Origin: Phycisphaerales bacterium
GTDB taxonomy: Bacteria > Planctomycetota > Phycisphaerae > UBA1845 > Fen-1342
Assembly: GCA_022839625.1 (NCBI GenBank)
Contig: JALHJL010000023.1
Coordinates: 10,369-74,368, forward strand
Direction: 5' to 3'
Length of the DNA stretch: 64,000 nt
Below the pieces are notes generated by a model. That model did not search any database. It had not been told where the DNA came from and was given only the letters and a program-made list of their open reading frames with translations. A program made the translations under genes and the position numbers. This document shows, piece by piece, positions 44,027 to 52,361 of the stretch. The stretch's first letter is position 1; each line of letters begins with the position of its first letter.

Positions 44027-44749
44027 TCAATGGCCCGCGCTCAGTTCGTCCTCGAGACGAATCGCCCGGGGAAACAGGATGTTGTTCTCCTTGTGGATGT
44101 GCTCGTGCAGATCGGCCTCCAGGCGGGCCAGTCCGTCGAGCAGCGCCCGATAGCTCGCGCACGCATCGGCCGGCGGCGTGTATCCGCCGGTCGCTTGCCG
44201 TAGCGTGGCGAGCGCCGCACCGGCGCCATCGTGTTCCGCCTCCATCACGCGGATCGGATTCCGCACCGTGCCGCAATGAACGTCCTCTACGGAGCGGCTT
44301 TCTTCCATCGCGCGAATCAATGGAAAGAGCACCCGTTCCTCTTTCATGAGGTGCGAATCGAGCTCGGCGCCCAAGGCGCGGAACACGTCCTGGCAGCGGT
44401 GCAGCTCGGCGTGCCGCTCGCCATGTACACGGACGACTTTCTCGAAGAGGTCCGTTAAGCGCGGCAACTCCGTTTCCAGATACGCGTGGTGCGTCGCCAC
44501 GATGTGGTCCACGAGCTCGGTCGCCGAGGCCCGAGACCAATCCACCTCGATGCCCGTGGCCTGCGCATCCGCTTCGGCAAGGGCTCGGAGGACGTTCGGA
44601 AGGCTCAACCCTTTCTGGCGGCACGCCTCGGCGAGCGGGAGTTGCCCGCCACAGCAGTAGTCGAGCCCAAGGCGCTCGAAGACCCGAGCGCGGCCCGCAC
44701 GTTGAGTGACCAGTTCGCCGAGGGAGACAGACGTATCGCTGAGGGTCAT
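44027..44749 (-). CDS. ytfE: Iron-sulfur cluster repair di-iron protein (RIC/YtfE/ScdA)
   Basis: 240 residues. N-terminal ScdA domain with CC (GLDYCCGGQLPLAEAC), then a hemerythrin-like four-helix bundle with the His/Glu ligands (HIVATHHAYLETELP, LDSHLMKEERVLFPLI, MEAEHDGAGAAL, LHEHIHKENNILFPRAI). Family members repair Fe-S clusters damaged by NO or peroxide. AAGGAG precedes the ATG. Divergent from the Rrf2 gene across two palindromes. Confidence 0.92.
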   Translation of the reverse strand: MTLSDTSVSLGELVTQRAGRARVFERLGLDYCCGGQLPLAEACRQKGLSLPNVLRALAEADAQATGIEVDWSRASATELVDHIVATHHAYLETELPRLTDLFEKVVRVHGERHAELHRCQDVFRALGAELDSHLMKEERVLFPLIRAMEESRSVEDVHCGTVRNPIRVMEAEHDGAGAALATLRQATGGYTPPADACASYRALLDGLARLEADLHEHIHKENNILFPRAIRLEDELSAGH

Positions 44750-44771
44750 GGGGCTACTCCTTCGAACATAG

Positions 44772-44787
44772 ACCTGGATATCCAGGT
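44772..44787. promoter_or_regulatory. Perfect 16-bp palindrome (Rrf2 operator 1)
   Basis: ACCTGGATATCCAGGT, a perfect dyad in the RIC/Rrf2 intergenic region. It overlaps the likely -35 of the Rrf2 gene promoter. Known Rrf2 proteins bind dyads of this size. Confidence 0.75.
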
Positions 44788-44814
44788 TGACGTTAAGATG
44801 GTAGCGCTTAGAAT
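44787..44814 (+). promoter_or_regulatory. Candidate promoter of the Rrf2 gene
   Basis: TTGACG (44787-44792), 16 bp, TAGAAT (44809-44814). Both ends touch the two palindromes, so regulator binding would block it. Confidence 0.5.
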
Positions 44815-44828
44815 CTGGATGTCAAGGT
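44813..44828. promoter_or_regulatory. Imperfect copy of the palindrome (Rrf2 operator 2)
   Basis: ATCTGGATGTCAAGGT, 13 of 16 matches to the perfect dyad. Centre-to-centre distance is 41 bp, near four helical turns, so two dimers could sit on the same DNA face. It contains TTGACA on the minus strand, a good -35 for the RIC gene. Confidence 0.6.
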
Positions 44829-44885
44829 TGTGGTTGTGGCGCCGCGTACGCAGCGCGCACCCGGCGCCTGGTCGAGGGCAGGAAC

Positions 44886-45383
44886 GTGACGATTTCGCAG
44901 ACCGCCGAATACGCCCTTCGTGCCGTCGTGTGGCTGGCGAACCACCCGGCCGGCCCGCTGAGTACGTCCGACGTTGCCCGGGGGACGCAGGTTCCGGCCG
45001 GGTACTTGTCGAAGGTGCTGCAAGCGCTGAGCCGGGCCGGTATCGTGGAGTCGCGCTCGGGGCGCAACGGCGGGTTTCGCCTGACCCGGGTGCCCACGAA
45101 GCTGTCGGTCCTGGACGTGATCGAGGCGGTGGACCCGATCCAGCGCATCCGCCGGTGCCCGCTGCACATCAGGTCCCACGCGGGCGAGCTGTGTCCGCTG
45201 CACCGGCGACTGGACCGCGCGCTCGGGCTCATGGAGCAGGCGTTCGCAGAGTCCACGATCGCGGAGTTGGTGCCCAGTCCCGGGGACCTCGCCCCGCTTT
45301 GTGACGCAGCCGACGACGATCGCAATACTACGGACGGTCACCAGGCGACGCACCGGCTAAGTAGCACTCCGCCGGGCCGATGA
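44886..45383 (+). CDS. Rrf2 family transcriptional regulator (NsrR/IscR-like)
   Basis: 165 residues, GTG start at 44886. The winged helix-turn-helix MTISQTAEYALRAVVWLANH...VPAGYLSKVLQALSRAGIVESRSGRNGGFRL is typical of Rrf2. The Cys region is CPLHIRSHAGELCPLHRRL, two cysteines in place of the three of NsrR, though His residues could complete a cluster site. Probable sensor of NO or Fe-S status controlling RIC and itself through the palindromes. Its 3' end overlaps the convergent radical SAM gene by 56 bp. Confidence 0.85.
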   Translation: MTISQTAEYALRAVVWLANHPAGPLSTSDVARGTQVPAGYLSKVLQALSRAGIVESRSGRNGGFRLTRVPTKLSVLDVIEAVDPIQRIRRCPLHIRSHAGELCPLHRRLDRALGLMEQAFAESTIAELVPSPGDLAPLCDAADDDRNTTDGHQATHRLSSTPPGR

Positions 45384-46386
45384 ACTCGGGCCACACGCCG
45401 CGCTCGCACAGGAACTGCCGGACGTGCGCACACAGATGGCACTTGCCGGCGTAGCCGCTGCGCAACTCGCGGTAGCCGAACGGTCTGGCCCGCTGAAGCA
45501 ACTCGTGACTACCGCCGGCGACGACCGCCGCGACAACCGGATGCTGCTGCCAGCTCCGCGCAAGTGAGTGCCAGGCGTCCGCGACCGTGCTCCCGCCTGC
45601 GGCGCGCCCGAGCACGATGCCCATGCAAGTGCCGGGGAACACGTTTCCGTACAGGTCGACGTGCACGTGGCGGCTCTGCAACACCTCCTTCGCGCACGAC
45701 TGGCCGCGGAACGTCTCGGCCGGTAGGCAGGGCAAGAGCCGGGCCAGCTCCGTTGCCGCGCGGCCCGTCAGACGTTCCTTGTGCCGTAGCAGCGCGTGGC
45801 GAAAGGCATCGTCTCGGGGCGTGGACGACAAGCAGCGCACGTCGACCGGAGAGCGCAGGAAATCCCAGCGCCGCACGACGACACGCCTCGGCCCCAGCAC
45901 GGCGCGCCCGATCTCCACACACCGCCGGACGCGCTCGATCGGCACGAATTCCTGGTGAAACACGTCCGTGCTCACGACGAGCTTCTCCATCCCCAGGGCC
46001 CCGAGCAGTTCGAGCCGCGACCGCGTCAGGCCGTCGTCCGTGGCCCAGAAGGCGTTGGTCTCGACTTTCTCCAACGGCGTGAGGCCCGCGTCGCGCGCGG
46101 CGCGGACGATCGCCGCCAGACGGACCCAGTCGTGAAACGGCTCCCCGCCGCTCAGGTGAATACGCATGGTCTTGCCGCAGGCGGCCGCGAGCTGGTCGAG
46201 ACTGCGCCAGACGGCCAGCGCCGCCGCGACGCTCATGTATCCGCTGTGCGTCGGGCCGGCCGAGACGTAGCACAGCGCGCACCGTGCGTTGCACCAATAG
46301 GTGAGCAGCAGGCCGGCGAATTCCCACGCGGCCAGGCTCGGCGGCCCGTCGGCGGACGAGGCGGCGTTCGTGCGGCTACATTCCAC
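45328..46386 (-). CDS. Radical SAM protein with C-terminal Cys cluster (SPASM-like)
   Basis: 352 residues from the GTG at 46386; no clear ribosome site, so the start is uncertain (an in-frame start at 46512 exists). CNARCALC (the radical SAM motif) is preceded by FAGLLLTYW, followed by IHLSGGEPFHDW (GGEP motif). The C-terminus has Cys residues (FRGQSCAKEV, GKCHLCAHVRQFLC) fit for an auxiliary cluster. Substrate unknown; the fold suits peptide or sugar modification. It overlaps the Rrf2 gene end. Confidence 0.78.
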   Translation of the reverse strand: MECSRTNAASSADGPPSLAAWEFAGLLLTYWCNARCALCYVSAGPTHSGYMSVAAALAVWRSLDQLAAACGKTMRIHLSGGEPFHDWVRLAAIVRAARDAGLTPLEKVETNAFWATDDGLTRSRLELLGALGMEKLVVSTDVFHQEFVPIERVRRCVEIGRAVLGPRRVVVRRWDFLRSPVDVRCLSSTPRDDAFRHALLRHKERLTGRAATELARLLPCLPAETFRGQSCAKEVLQSRHVHVDLYGNVFPGTCMGIVLGRAAGGSTVADAWHSLARSWQQHPVVAAVVAGGSHELLQRARPFGYRELRSGYAGKCHLCAHVRQFLCERGVWPEFIGPAECYLAGASPGDRP

Positions 46387-46447
46387 AGTGCGATTGTAGC
46401 GGCGTGCTGCGGTCCGGGGATTCGAATCGCACCCCCATGCGGAGACG

Positions 46448-47419
46448 CTACAGCGTGAAGTCCGGCGTCCAGGGCACGTCCAGGCCGTTGCCCGACCATC
46501 GGGTGTTGTCACCCTCGAAACCTATGCTCCCGTCCGGGTTCACCTGGTAGCCGAGCTCTTCGAGGGTGTAGAGCGCGGCGTGGCCGTCCAGCCACAGCAC
46601 GCAGGCGCGGCCGCGATGGCGCGGATCGGCGGCGGTGCGGTGATCCGGGGCGCCGGCCATCTCGCCGTGCTCAGGGTCGACGCGGGGCGGGTCGAGGTTG
46701 AAGCCCTCGTCGCCGAAGCGCTGCGCGTCCCTGGTGTTGTTTCCGTAGGGCTTGCGGTCCATGGGCGCCCAGGAAGCCGCCGTGCCCATGCAATCCCCGA
46801 CCGCCACCGTCTCGCCCGGCCGCCGGATCCAGTTGATCTTCACGGGCCAGCGCTTGTAGGAAGTCAGGACGCTCTCGTCGAGCAGGCGCGAGTTGCCGAG
46901 AAACTGGTAGTTGTAGCCATAGCTGCCGTTGCGTTCGTCCGTCCATTCCGGCACGCTCGGGCAGACGTACACGCGGCAGGAGTAGTTCTGCCGATCGCCC
47001 TTCTCCCCGTGTATGTCCACCTCGCCCTTGCAGGCCTTGGGATCGTCGAACGGCGGCGCACCCACCGAACCGCTCATCATGGCTAGGAACGTGGGGCGGT
47101 ACTTCTTCCGGGTTTCCAGCATGGCGTACGCGTTGCAACTGTCGATATTGGGCAGACGGCCCGGCGGGAGCACGTCCTCGTTGTAGTTGAGGTAGATGGT
47201 CAGCCCCTGACCGAGCACCCGCAACTGAGAGGCACACATCGCAGCGCGGGCCTGTTGCCGGGCGCTGGACAAGGCCGGCAGCAGAATGCTGACCAGCAGC
47301 GATATGATCGCCACGACGACCAGCAGCTCGATCAGCGTGAACCCCCGGCGCTCCTGGTGCTCGCGGGCGGCGCCGGCTACGGACGAGCTTGACGGAACGG
47401 AACCTACGATCGAGGTCAT
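46448..47419 (-). CDS. Prepilin-type N-terminal protein with H-x9-DG motif
   Basis: 323 residues from ATG 47419. The type IV prepilin signal RRGFTLIELLVVVAIISLL lies near residues 25-43, to be cleaved after Gly and N-methylated. The body is hydrophilic and Cys-containing. HRGRACVLWLDGHAAL near the end is the H-x9-DG motif of the large planctomycete pseudopilin-like families. Probably a pseudopilin of a type II secretion-like system or surface structure. No secretion genes adjacent. Confidence 0.85.
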   Translation of the reverse strand: MTSIVGSVPSSSSVAGAAREHQERRGFTLIELLVVVAIISLLVSILLPALSSARQQARAAMCASQLRVLGQGLTIYLNYNEDVLPPGRLPNIDSCNAYAMLETRKKYRPTFLAMMSGSVGAPPFDDPKACKGEVDIHGEKGDRQNYSCRVYVCPSVPEWTDERNGSYGYNYQFLGNSRLLDESVLTSYKRWPVKINWIRRPGETVAVGDCMGTAASWAPMDRKPYGNNTRDAQRFGDEGFNLDPPRVDPEHGEMAGAPDHRTAADPRHRGRACVLWLDGHAALYTLEELGYQVNPDGSIGFEGDNTRWSGNGLDVPWTPDFTL

Positions 47420-47755
47420 GCGGGCAAGCAACCCTACGAACGGCTGCGATGTCAGGCATCATCGAATCGTGCCTGTTCCCGCAGTCTAGCGAATGCGGCC
47501 CCGGTGGTTCAAGAACCGATTTGGAATCCTACGTGGCGGTCCGGCCGTTTGCAGTGCTTGGGGCAAGGAGCAACGGCACTTGGCAGGTTGGCAGGCAGGT
47601 TCGCAGGTCGGTGGCGCGGGGCAGGCGGCGATGGGCCGGCCCTGCCGTCTGCCGCGAAGGAAGGCCAAACACGCCGCCGACCGCCCACGGCACCGCATCG
47701 GGCTCTCGGCGATGTCAGCACGCAGGGTCTCCAAACGCATCTCTGGAAGGCCCGT
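47420..47755. other. Gene-free stretch
   Basis: About 335 bp with no supportable gene. It contains short direct repeats of GGCAGGTTGGCAGGCAGGTT type near 47580 and open frames that look like chance. No RNA gene or terminator recognised. Confidence 0.55.
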
Positions 47756-48733
<978 letters not shown>

Positions 48734-48849
48734 GCGGCCGGCATTATACCCGTCGCGGAACGAGCCTGGCCTCCCCTTCGGACCGTTGGCGGCCGGAGTG
48801 GACCGCGTAGAATGTGCCGCGTGAGGTAGGCGGCGTGAGCCATGCCACC

Positions 48850-50781
48850 ATGCAGCCGATGATGAAGCACTCTCCCGACGAATCACCGTGCGCACCGTGC
48901 CCAGTGCGCGATGGGCGCGCCTGGCTGTGCGCCGTCCTGCTCGTCGGCGCAGTCGTCGTCGCCTTCTGGCCGGTGCTGAACAGCTCGGTCATCGATGCGG
49001 ACCTGGGCTTTCCGCCGGCCGAAACGGGCCCCGGCTTCGCGCCCGCGCACCTCGGGCAGGTACTGGCCGACGTCCGGGGCGTCCGATACTCGCCCCTGAC
49101 CTGGGCCACCTTGCGAGTGGACTCCGCACTGTGGGGGCTTCGTCCGCGCGGCAGCCACGCTGTGAACCTCGGGCTTCACGCGGCAAGCGCGGTGCTCGTG
49201 TACTTCCTGGCGCTCGGCTTACTGGCGGCGGCACATCGATCGCCGCTGTCGCGGCACACGGGGGCACAGCACGCCGGCGCTCTGGGCGCGGCCCTGTTGT
49301 TCGCACTCCATCCGCTCCGCGTCGAGCCCGTTGCGTGGGTGGTGCAGCGCGGCGTACTGCTGAGCGCATTCTTCATGCTGCTCACCACCCTGCTTTACAC
49401 GCGGGCGTGCGCGAGCGGGAAGCGGCGTTGGCTGGCCGCGGCGATCATCGGACAGGCCTGCGCCGTGGCGGCCGGGCCGTGGGGTCTGGCGCTGCCTCTC
49501 ATCCTGCTGTTGCTCGACGTGTACCCATTGCGCCGCGGGACGGCGCCGGCACACGCACCGCCGGCGGCGACCCGCGCGCAAACCGCCGGCCTTCGACGGC
49601 GAATCGTGCTTGAGAAGATCGTTTTTGCCGGCGCGGCCAGCGCGGGATTTGCCCTGTGTTTCTGGTTGGATAGGAGCACCGTGCCGCACGAGCCGGGCGC
49701 CCTCAACCGCGCGGCTCTGGCCGCTTACGGACTGGTCTTCTACCTTTGGAAAACGGCGTGCCCGTGGGGACTGCTGCCGCTCTACGAGTTCCACACGCTG
49801 CGCGCGCTGCTTACGCCGCAGTTCCTTGCGGCGGCCGCCGGGACGCTGGTCCTCGTTGTTGTCGTCCTGCGATTCGGCCGGCGGCTCCCGGCGCTGACGG
49901 TAGCGGCACTCAGCTACGTGCTTCTGTTGCTGCCGGCGGTCGCACTGATCCAGAGCGACGTGGAGGCGGCCGGCGATCGTTACAGCTACCTGCCCAGCGT
50001 ACCGGCCATGCTCGCGTTGGGCGGCGGACTGGTATACCTGTGGAACCGGCGCCCGCCGCGGGCCGCGCTCCTGCGCGCCGCGGTCGCGACGCTGGCCCTG
50101 GCCCTCGCGGGGGTGCTGGGGGTGCTGACGTGGCGGCAGTGCGGCGTCTGGCGGACACCGTTGGCGTTGTGGGCCTTCACCGAGCAGCACGATCCAAACA
50201 GCGGCCTGGCTTCGTACCACCTGGCCCGTCAATACGAGAACTCGGGCGAGTACGAGCGCGCGGTGCAGTTCTACCGCGCGGCTGCGCGGCTGCGGCCGGG
50301 GATGTTCGCCGTCCAACTCGGCCTGGGCAACGCCCTCTTGCAGGAGCTGAACTTCAAGGAAGCGATCGCCGCTCTCCGCCGGGCGGTGTCCATCGCGCCG
50401 CGCTCGGGCGAGGCCCGTTTTCTGCTTGGCGCCGCGCTCGCCGCCGCCGGGGAGTCCGACGAAGCAGAGCAGGTACTCCGCCAGGCGGCCGAGTTGGACC
50501 CGCAGGCCGTGTGGCCTCGCCGCAGCCTCGGGCATCTCCTCATGATCTGCCACCGACCTGCTGAAGCCGCGGAGGCGTTCCAGGCCGCGCTCGCCATCGC
50601 CCCCCACGACGCGGACGTGCACTACAACCTGGGGCGGGCCTACTGGCGCGCCGGCCGGTGGGAAGATGCGGCAGCCGCGTTCCGCCAGGCACTCCGTGAG
50701 GACCCCGCTCACCGCCTGGCTGCACAAGCCCTGGAGCAGCTTGCCAGCCAACCGGCTACGGCGCCGGCCGCTCCGGAATAA
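48850..50781 (+). CDS. TMTC-like polytopic membrane protein with C-terminal TPRs
   Basis: 643 residues from ATG 48850 (GTG starts at 48814 and 48835 are alternatives). About 10-11 membrane helices in the first 430 residues with SPLTWATLRVDSALWGLRPRGSHAVNLGLHAAS and LLFALHPLRVEPVAWVVQRG, the TMTC/O-mannosyltransferase-like loops. Then DRYSYLPSVPAMLALGGG and, from about 465, TPR repeats. TMTC proteins in animals O-mannosylate cadherins; bacterial relatives are uncharacterised. Its 3' end overlaps the MBL gene by 26 bp. Confidence 0.8.
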   Translation: MQPMMKHSPDESPCAPCPVRDGRAWLCAVLLVGAVVVAFWPVLNSSVIDADLGFPPAETGPGFAPAHLGQVLADVRGVRYSPLTWATLRVDSALWGLRPRGSHAVNLGLHAASAVLVYFLALGLLAAAHRSPLSRHTGAQHAGALGAALLFALHPLRVEPVAWVVQRGVLLSAFFMLLTTLLYTRACASGKRRWLAAAIIGQACAVAAGPWGLALPLILLLLDVYPLRRGTAPAHAPPAATRAQTAGLRRRIVLEKIVFAGAASAGFALCFWLDRSTVPHEPGALNRAALAAYGLVFYLWKTACPWGLLPLYEFHTLRALLTPQFLAAAAGTLVLVVVVLRFGRRLPALTVAALSYVLLLLPAVALIQSDVEAAGDRYSYLPSVPAMLALGGGLVYLWNRRPPRAALLRAAVATLALALAGVLGVLTWRQCGVWRTPLALWAFTEQHDPNSGLASYHLARQYENSGEYERAVQFYRAAARLRPGMFAVQLGLGNALLQELNFKEAIAALRRAVSIAPRSGEARFLLGAALAAAGESDEAEQVLRQAAELDPQAVWPRRSLGHLLMICHRPAEAAEAFQAALAIAPHDADVHYNLGRAYWRAGRWEDAAAAFRQALREDPAHRLAAQALEQLASQPATAPAAPE

Positions 50782-51628
50782 GCTCGAACCAATCGCCGGC
50801 GGCCCGGACCGAAAGCACCGGCGTCTCCACCTCGTGGTCAAGGACCAGCAGGGCGCCGCTGCCCGCGAGCCACTGCAACACCTTCTGCTTGGAAGCGCGG
50901 TTCTCGAGCGGGTGCAGGTCGTACGCCATGTTGTAGGGCGCACCGAGATGGTGCCGCGTGGGCATCAGGTCGCCGCCGAACACCAGCGTGCGCTCGCGGC
51001 CTGCGATGACGATCGAGTGATGACCGCGCGTATGGCCGGGGGTCGGCAGGGCACGGATGCCGGGGACGATCTCCCCCGCCCCATCGAGCACCCGCCAGGC
51101 GTCCGCCTGATCGAGCGGGGCGAGGTTCTCTTCGCGGTACGTGGCGGTCATGATGCCGAGCTTCGCGCGGGCGTCCTCCAGCTCGGCGCGTTGCACGTGC
51201 ACGCGGGCCTTGGGAAACGTCGGCACCAGGCGACCGTCCTGCTCGTGCGTCAGTCCGCCGGCGTGATCGAAGTGCAGATGCGACACGATTACGTCGGTGA
51301 TCGCGGCGGGGTCCACGCCGTGCGCCCGCAGCCCGGGCAGCAGCCAGCGCGCCGGGTCGATGGCGAAGATCCGCTGTTCCTTCTCGGCGTATTTCGGGCC
51401 GTGCCCCGTCTCGATGATCGCACACCGGCCGCGGCCCGGCCACCGGACCAGCAGGCAGTTGCAGGCGAGCTGGATGCGGTTCTGGTCGTCCGCGGGGCAC
51501 ACGCGGGACCACAGGGCCTTCGGAATCAGGCCGAACATCGCCCCGCCGTCGAGTTTCAGGTGCCCGCCGCTGATAAGCGTCACGGTGCAGTCGCCCAGGT
51601 CATAGCATGGCGGATGCGGCGGGTGCAT
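50756..51628 (-). CDS. Metallo-beta-lactamase fold hydrolase
   Basis: 290 residues from ATG 51628. Metal motif VSHLHFDHAGGL, later His in PTPGHTRGHHSI, the Asp in FGGDLMPTRHH and the C-terminal His in LLVLDHEVETPV. It is close to the AHL-lactonase/quorum-quenching-like branch of the fold, but the substrate is unknown. Convergent with the TMTC-like gene. Confidence 0.85.
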   Translation of the reverse strand: MHPPHPPCYDLGDCTVTLISGGHLKLDGGAMFGLIPKALWSRVCPADDQNRIQLACNCLLVRWPGRGRCAIIETGHGPKYAEKEQRIFAIDPARWLLPGLRAHGVDPAAITDVIVSHLHFDHAGGLTHEQDGRLVPTFPKARVHVQRAELEDARAKLGIMTATYREENLAPLDQADAWRVLDGAGEIVPGIRALPTPGHTRGHHSIVIAGRERTLVFGGDLMPTRHHLGAPYNMAYDLHPLENRASKQKVLQWLAGSGALLVLDHEVETPVLSVRAAGDWFELIPERPAP

Positions 51629-51768
51629 GACTGCCTCCTGGCAAACCGGCGCGGTTGCCAACGGACTATATGCCCGCCCGCCCGCGACGGTGCAAGCAAG
51701 CGGCGATCGGGTATGATACGCGCTGCCCGGCTGGCGTTGAGCCGGCACGGCGGGCTGGCCGCCGGTCA

Positions 51769-52347
51769 ATGGGCCGTGAACACCACGCGAGGAGCGAGAG
51801 TCTGGCTGCGACGCCCGTGCAACCTGAGATTCGTTGCGTGTGCCTGGACGTCGACGGCGTGTTGACGGACGGACGTCTGTTCGTGGACCGCGACGGCGCC
51901 GAGGGCGGACGCGTCTTCCACGTGCACGACGGATTCGCGATCCACTGGTTTCGGCGCCTGGGCGGCGTGGTCGTGATTTGCACTGGAAAACGGTCGAAGG
52001 CCGTCACGACACGCGCACAGGAGCTTGGCATCGAGCACGTCATCCAGGGCAGTTCCGACAAGCTGGCGGACGTGCTGCCGCTGCTGGACCGGCTCGGTCT
52101 CGGGCTGCGGCAAACGGCCGTGATCGGCGACGATCTGCCGGACCTGCCGCTGATGCAGCGCTGCGGCTACCCCATCGCGGTGGCCAACGCGGTGACGGAA
52201 GTGAAACGCGCTGCGCGACTCGTCACCGAGCAGAGCGGAGGTCACGGCGCGGTACGCGAGGCGATCGAGCACTTGTTGCGACACTCGGGCCGGTGGGAAG
52301 AAGTGCTCGCGCAGTACGGGGACACGGAGTCCGCCGCAGAGCGCTGA
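51769..52347 (+). CDS. kdsC: KdsC-type 3-deoxy-D-manno-octulosonate 8-phosphate phosphatase
   Basis: 192 residues from ATG 51769; a CTG at 51802 after AGGAG is another possible start. HAD motifs: CLDVDGVLTDGRL (nucleophile Asp and the 'VLTDG' typical of KdsC), ICTGKRSKAV, and GDDLPDLPLMQRCGYPIAV. It removes phosphate from KDO-8-phosphate on the way to lipopolysaccharide inner core. It is 14 bp upstream of the LptC/OstA-like gene, which supports an envelope role. Confidence 0.88.
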   Translation: MGREHHARSESLAATPVQPEIRCVCLDVDGVLTDGRLFVDRDGAEGGRVFHVHDGFAIHWFRRLGGVVVICTGKRSKAVTTRAQELGIEHVIQGSSDKLADVLPLLDRLGLGLRQTAVIGDDLPDLPLMQRCGYPIAVANAVTEVKRAARLVTEQSGGHGAVREAIEHLLRHSGRWEEVLAQYGDTESAAER

Positions 52348-52361
52348 CAGGGTGCTACATC

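Noticed and set aside
46410..46440. tRNA T-arm-like TTCGAATC
   Set aside because: The flanking five bases do not form the T stem and no acceptor or anticodon arms fit.
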